From Brumimicrobium glaciale (GTDB lineage: Bacteria; Bacteroidota; Bacteroidia; Flavobacteriales_D; Crocinitomicaceae): a stretch of 64,000 nt of DNA. Shown piece after piece: positions 63,828-64,000 of this stretch (within the stretch, counting starts at the first letter, position 1; the number at the start of each line of letters is the position of its first letter). Location of the stretch: NCBI RefSeq assembly GCF_004152935.1, contig NZ_SETE01000001.1:868001-932000 (forward strand). The letters run 5' to 3'. A program made the translations under genes and the position numbers. The notes beneath the pieces are model-generated. The model saw only the letters and a list, made by a program, of their open reading frames with translations, searched no databases and was not told the DNA's origin.

Positions 63828-64000
<173 letters not shown>

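Overview
The window is AT-rich bacterial DNA that reads as Bacteroidota, most probably Flavobacteriales; genus cannot be fixed from sequence alone. The reasons are a type IX secretion type-B sorting domain at the left edge, a TonB receptor with a CarboxypepD_reg-like N-terminus, a DnaJ with only one zinc-binding cysteine pair set as in flavobacterial homologues, fused E1 alpha/beta dehydrogenase, and, repeatedly, the Bacteroidota -7 promoter element TAnnTTTG placed 15-60 bases before start codons. No rRNA, CRISPR array, prophage or insertion sequence with a transposase was seen. One tRNA gene is present.

0-5.1 kb: the end of a giant secreted adhesin-like protein, a spacer full of small palindromes, kbl, and a histidine kinase/response regulator pair. 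5.3-8.7 kb: two tandem paralogous membrane-bound TPR/AraC-type regulators. 9.3-17.9 kb: a minus-strand gene cluster coding for a truncated HEAT-protein paralogue, a membrane HEAT-repeat protein, a processive family-2 glycosyltransferase, a TPR protein fused to a YaiO-type outer membrane barrel, a DUF4838 lipoprotein and a DUF1573 lipoprotein. Together these look like an uncharacterised envelope-spanning polysaccharide synthesis and export system, and this is the best candidate in the window for a new system.

18.6-29.4 kb: housekeeping envelope genes. A small secreted protein is followed by tRNA-Arg(TCG), which is flanked by two striking hairpins: one is built from a copy of the tRNA 5' half, the other is a 72-base near-perfect inverted repeat. 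Then come a TonB-dependent receptor, a MoxR ATPase, three SurA-like proteins and guaB. 29.4-31.4 kb: an NhaC-type antiporter with an exported N-terminal extension.

31.4-53.6 kb: an accessory-looking stretch with many short dispersed repeats and several damaged genes: a decayed HigBA-type toxin-antitoxin locus with a frameshifted toxin and an intact antitoxin, a frameshifted DUF2683 gene, a frameshifted formyltransferase and a DUF6567 lipoprotein with an internal stop. In between are intact genes: branched-chain 2-oxoacid dehydrogenase E1, an MFS transporter, an alpha/beta hydrolase, a YhcG-type nuclease with a perfect 21-base palindrome in its coding region, an AAA ATPase, two AraC regulators next to likely targets (an AhpD-like protein, DoxX, a chromate transporter, an old yellow enzyme), stress proteins, a lone recombinase-like domain and a DJ-1 family protein. 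The block ends with an Mla-type lipid transport operon (permease, ATPase, MCE protein).

53.8-64 kb: an outer-membrane protein, a GT-C-like membrane protein, then rocD, yaaA, grpE-dnaJ, guanine deaminase, glutamate dehydrogenase followed by a small alanine-dehydrogenase-like N-domain protein, a FtsB/DivIC-like division protein, and the C-terminus of pruA. rocD, pruA and glutamate dehydrogenase together would convert ornithine and proline to glutamate and 2-oxoglutarate.
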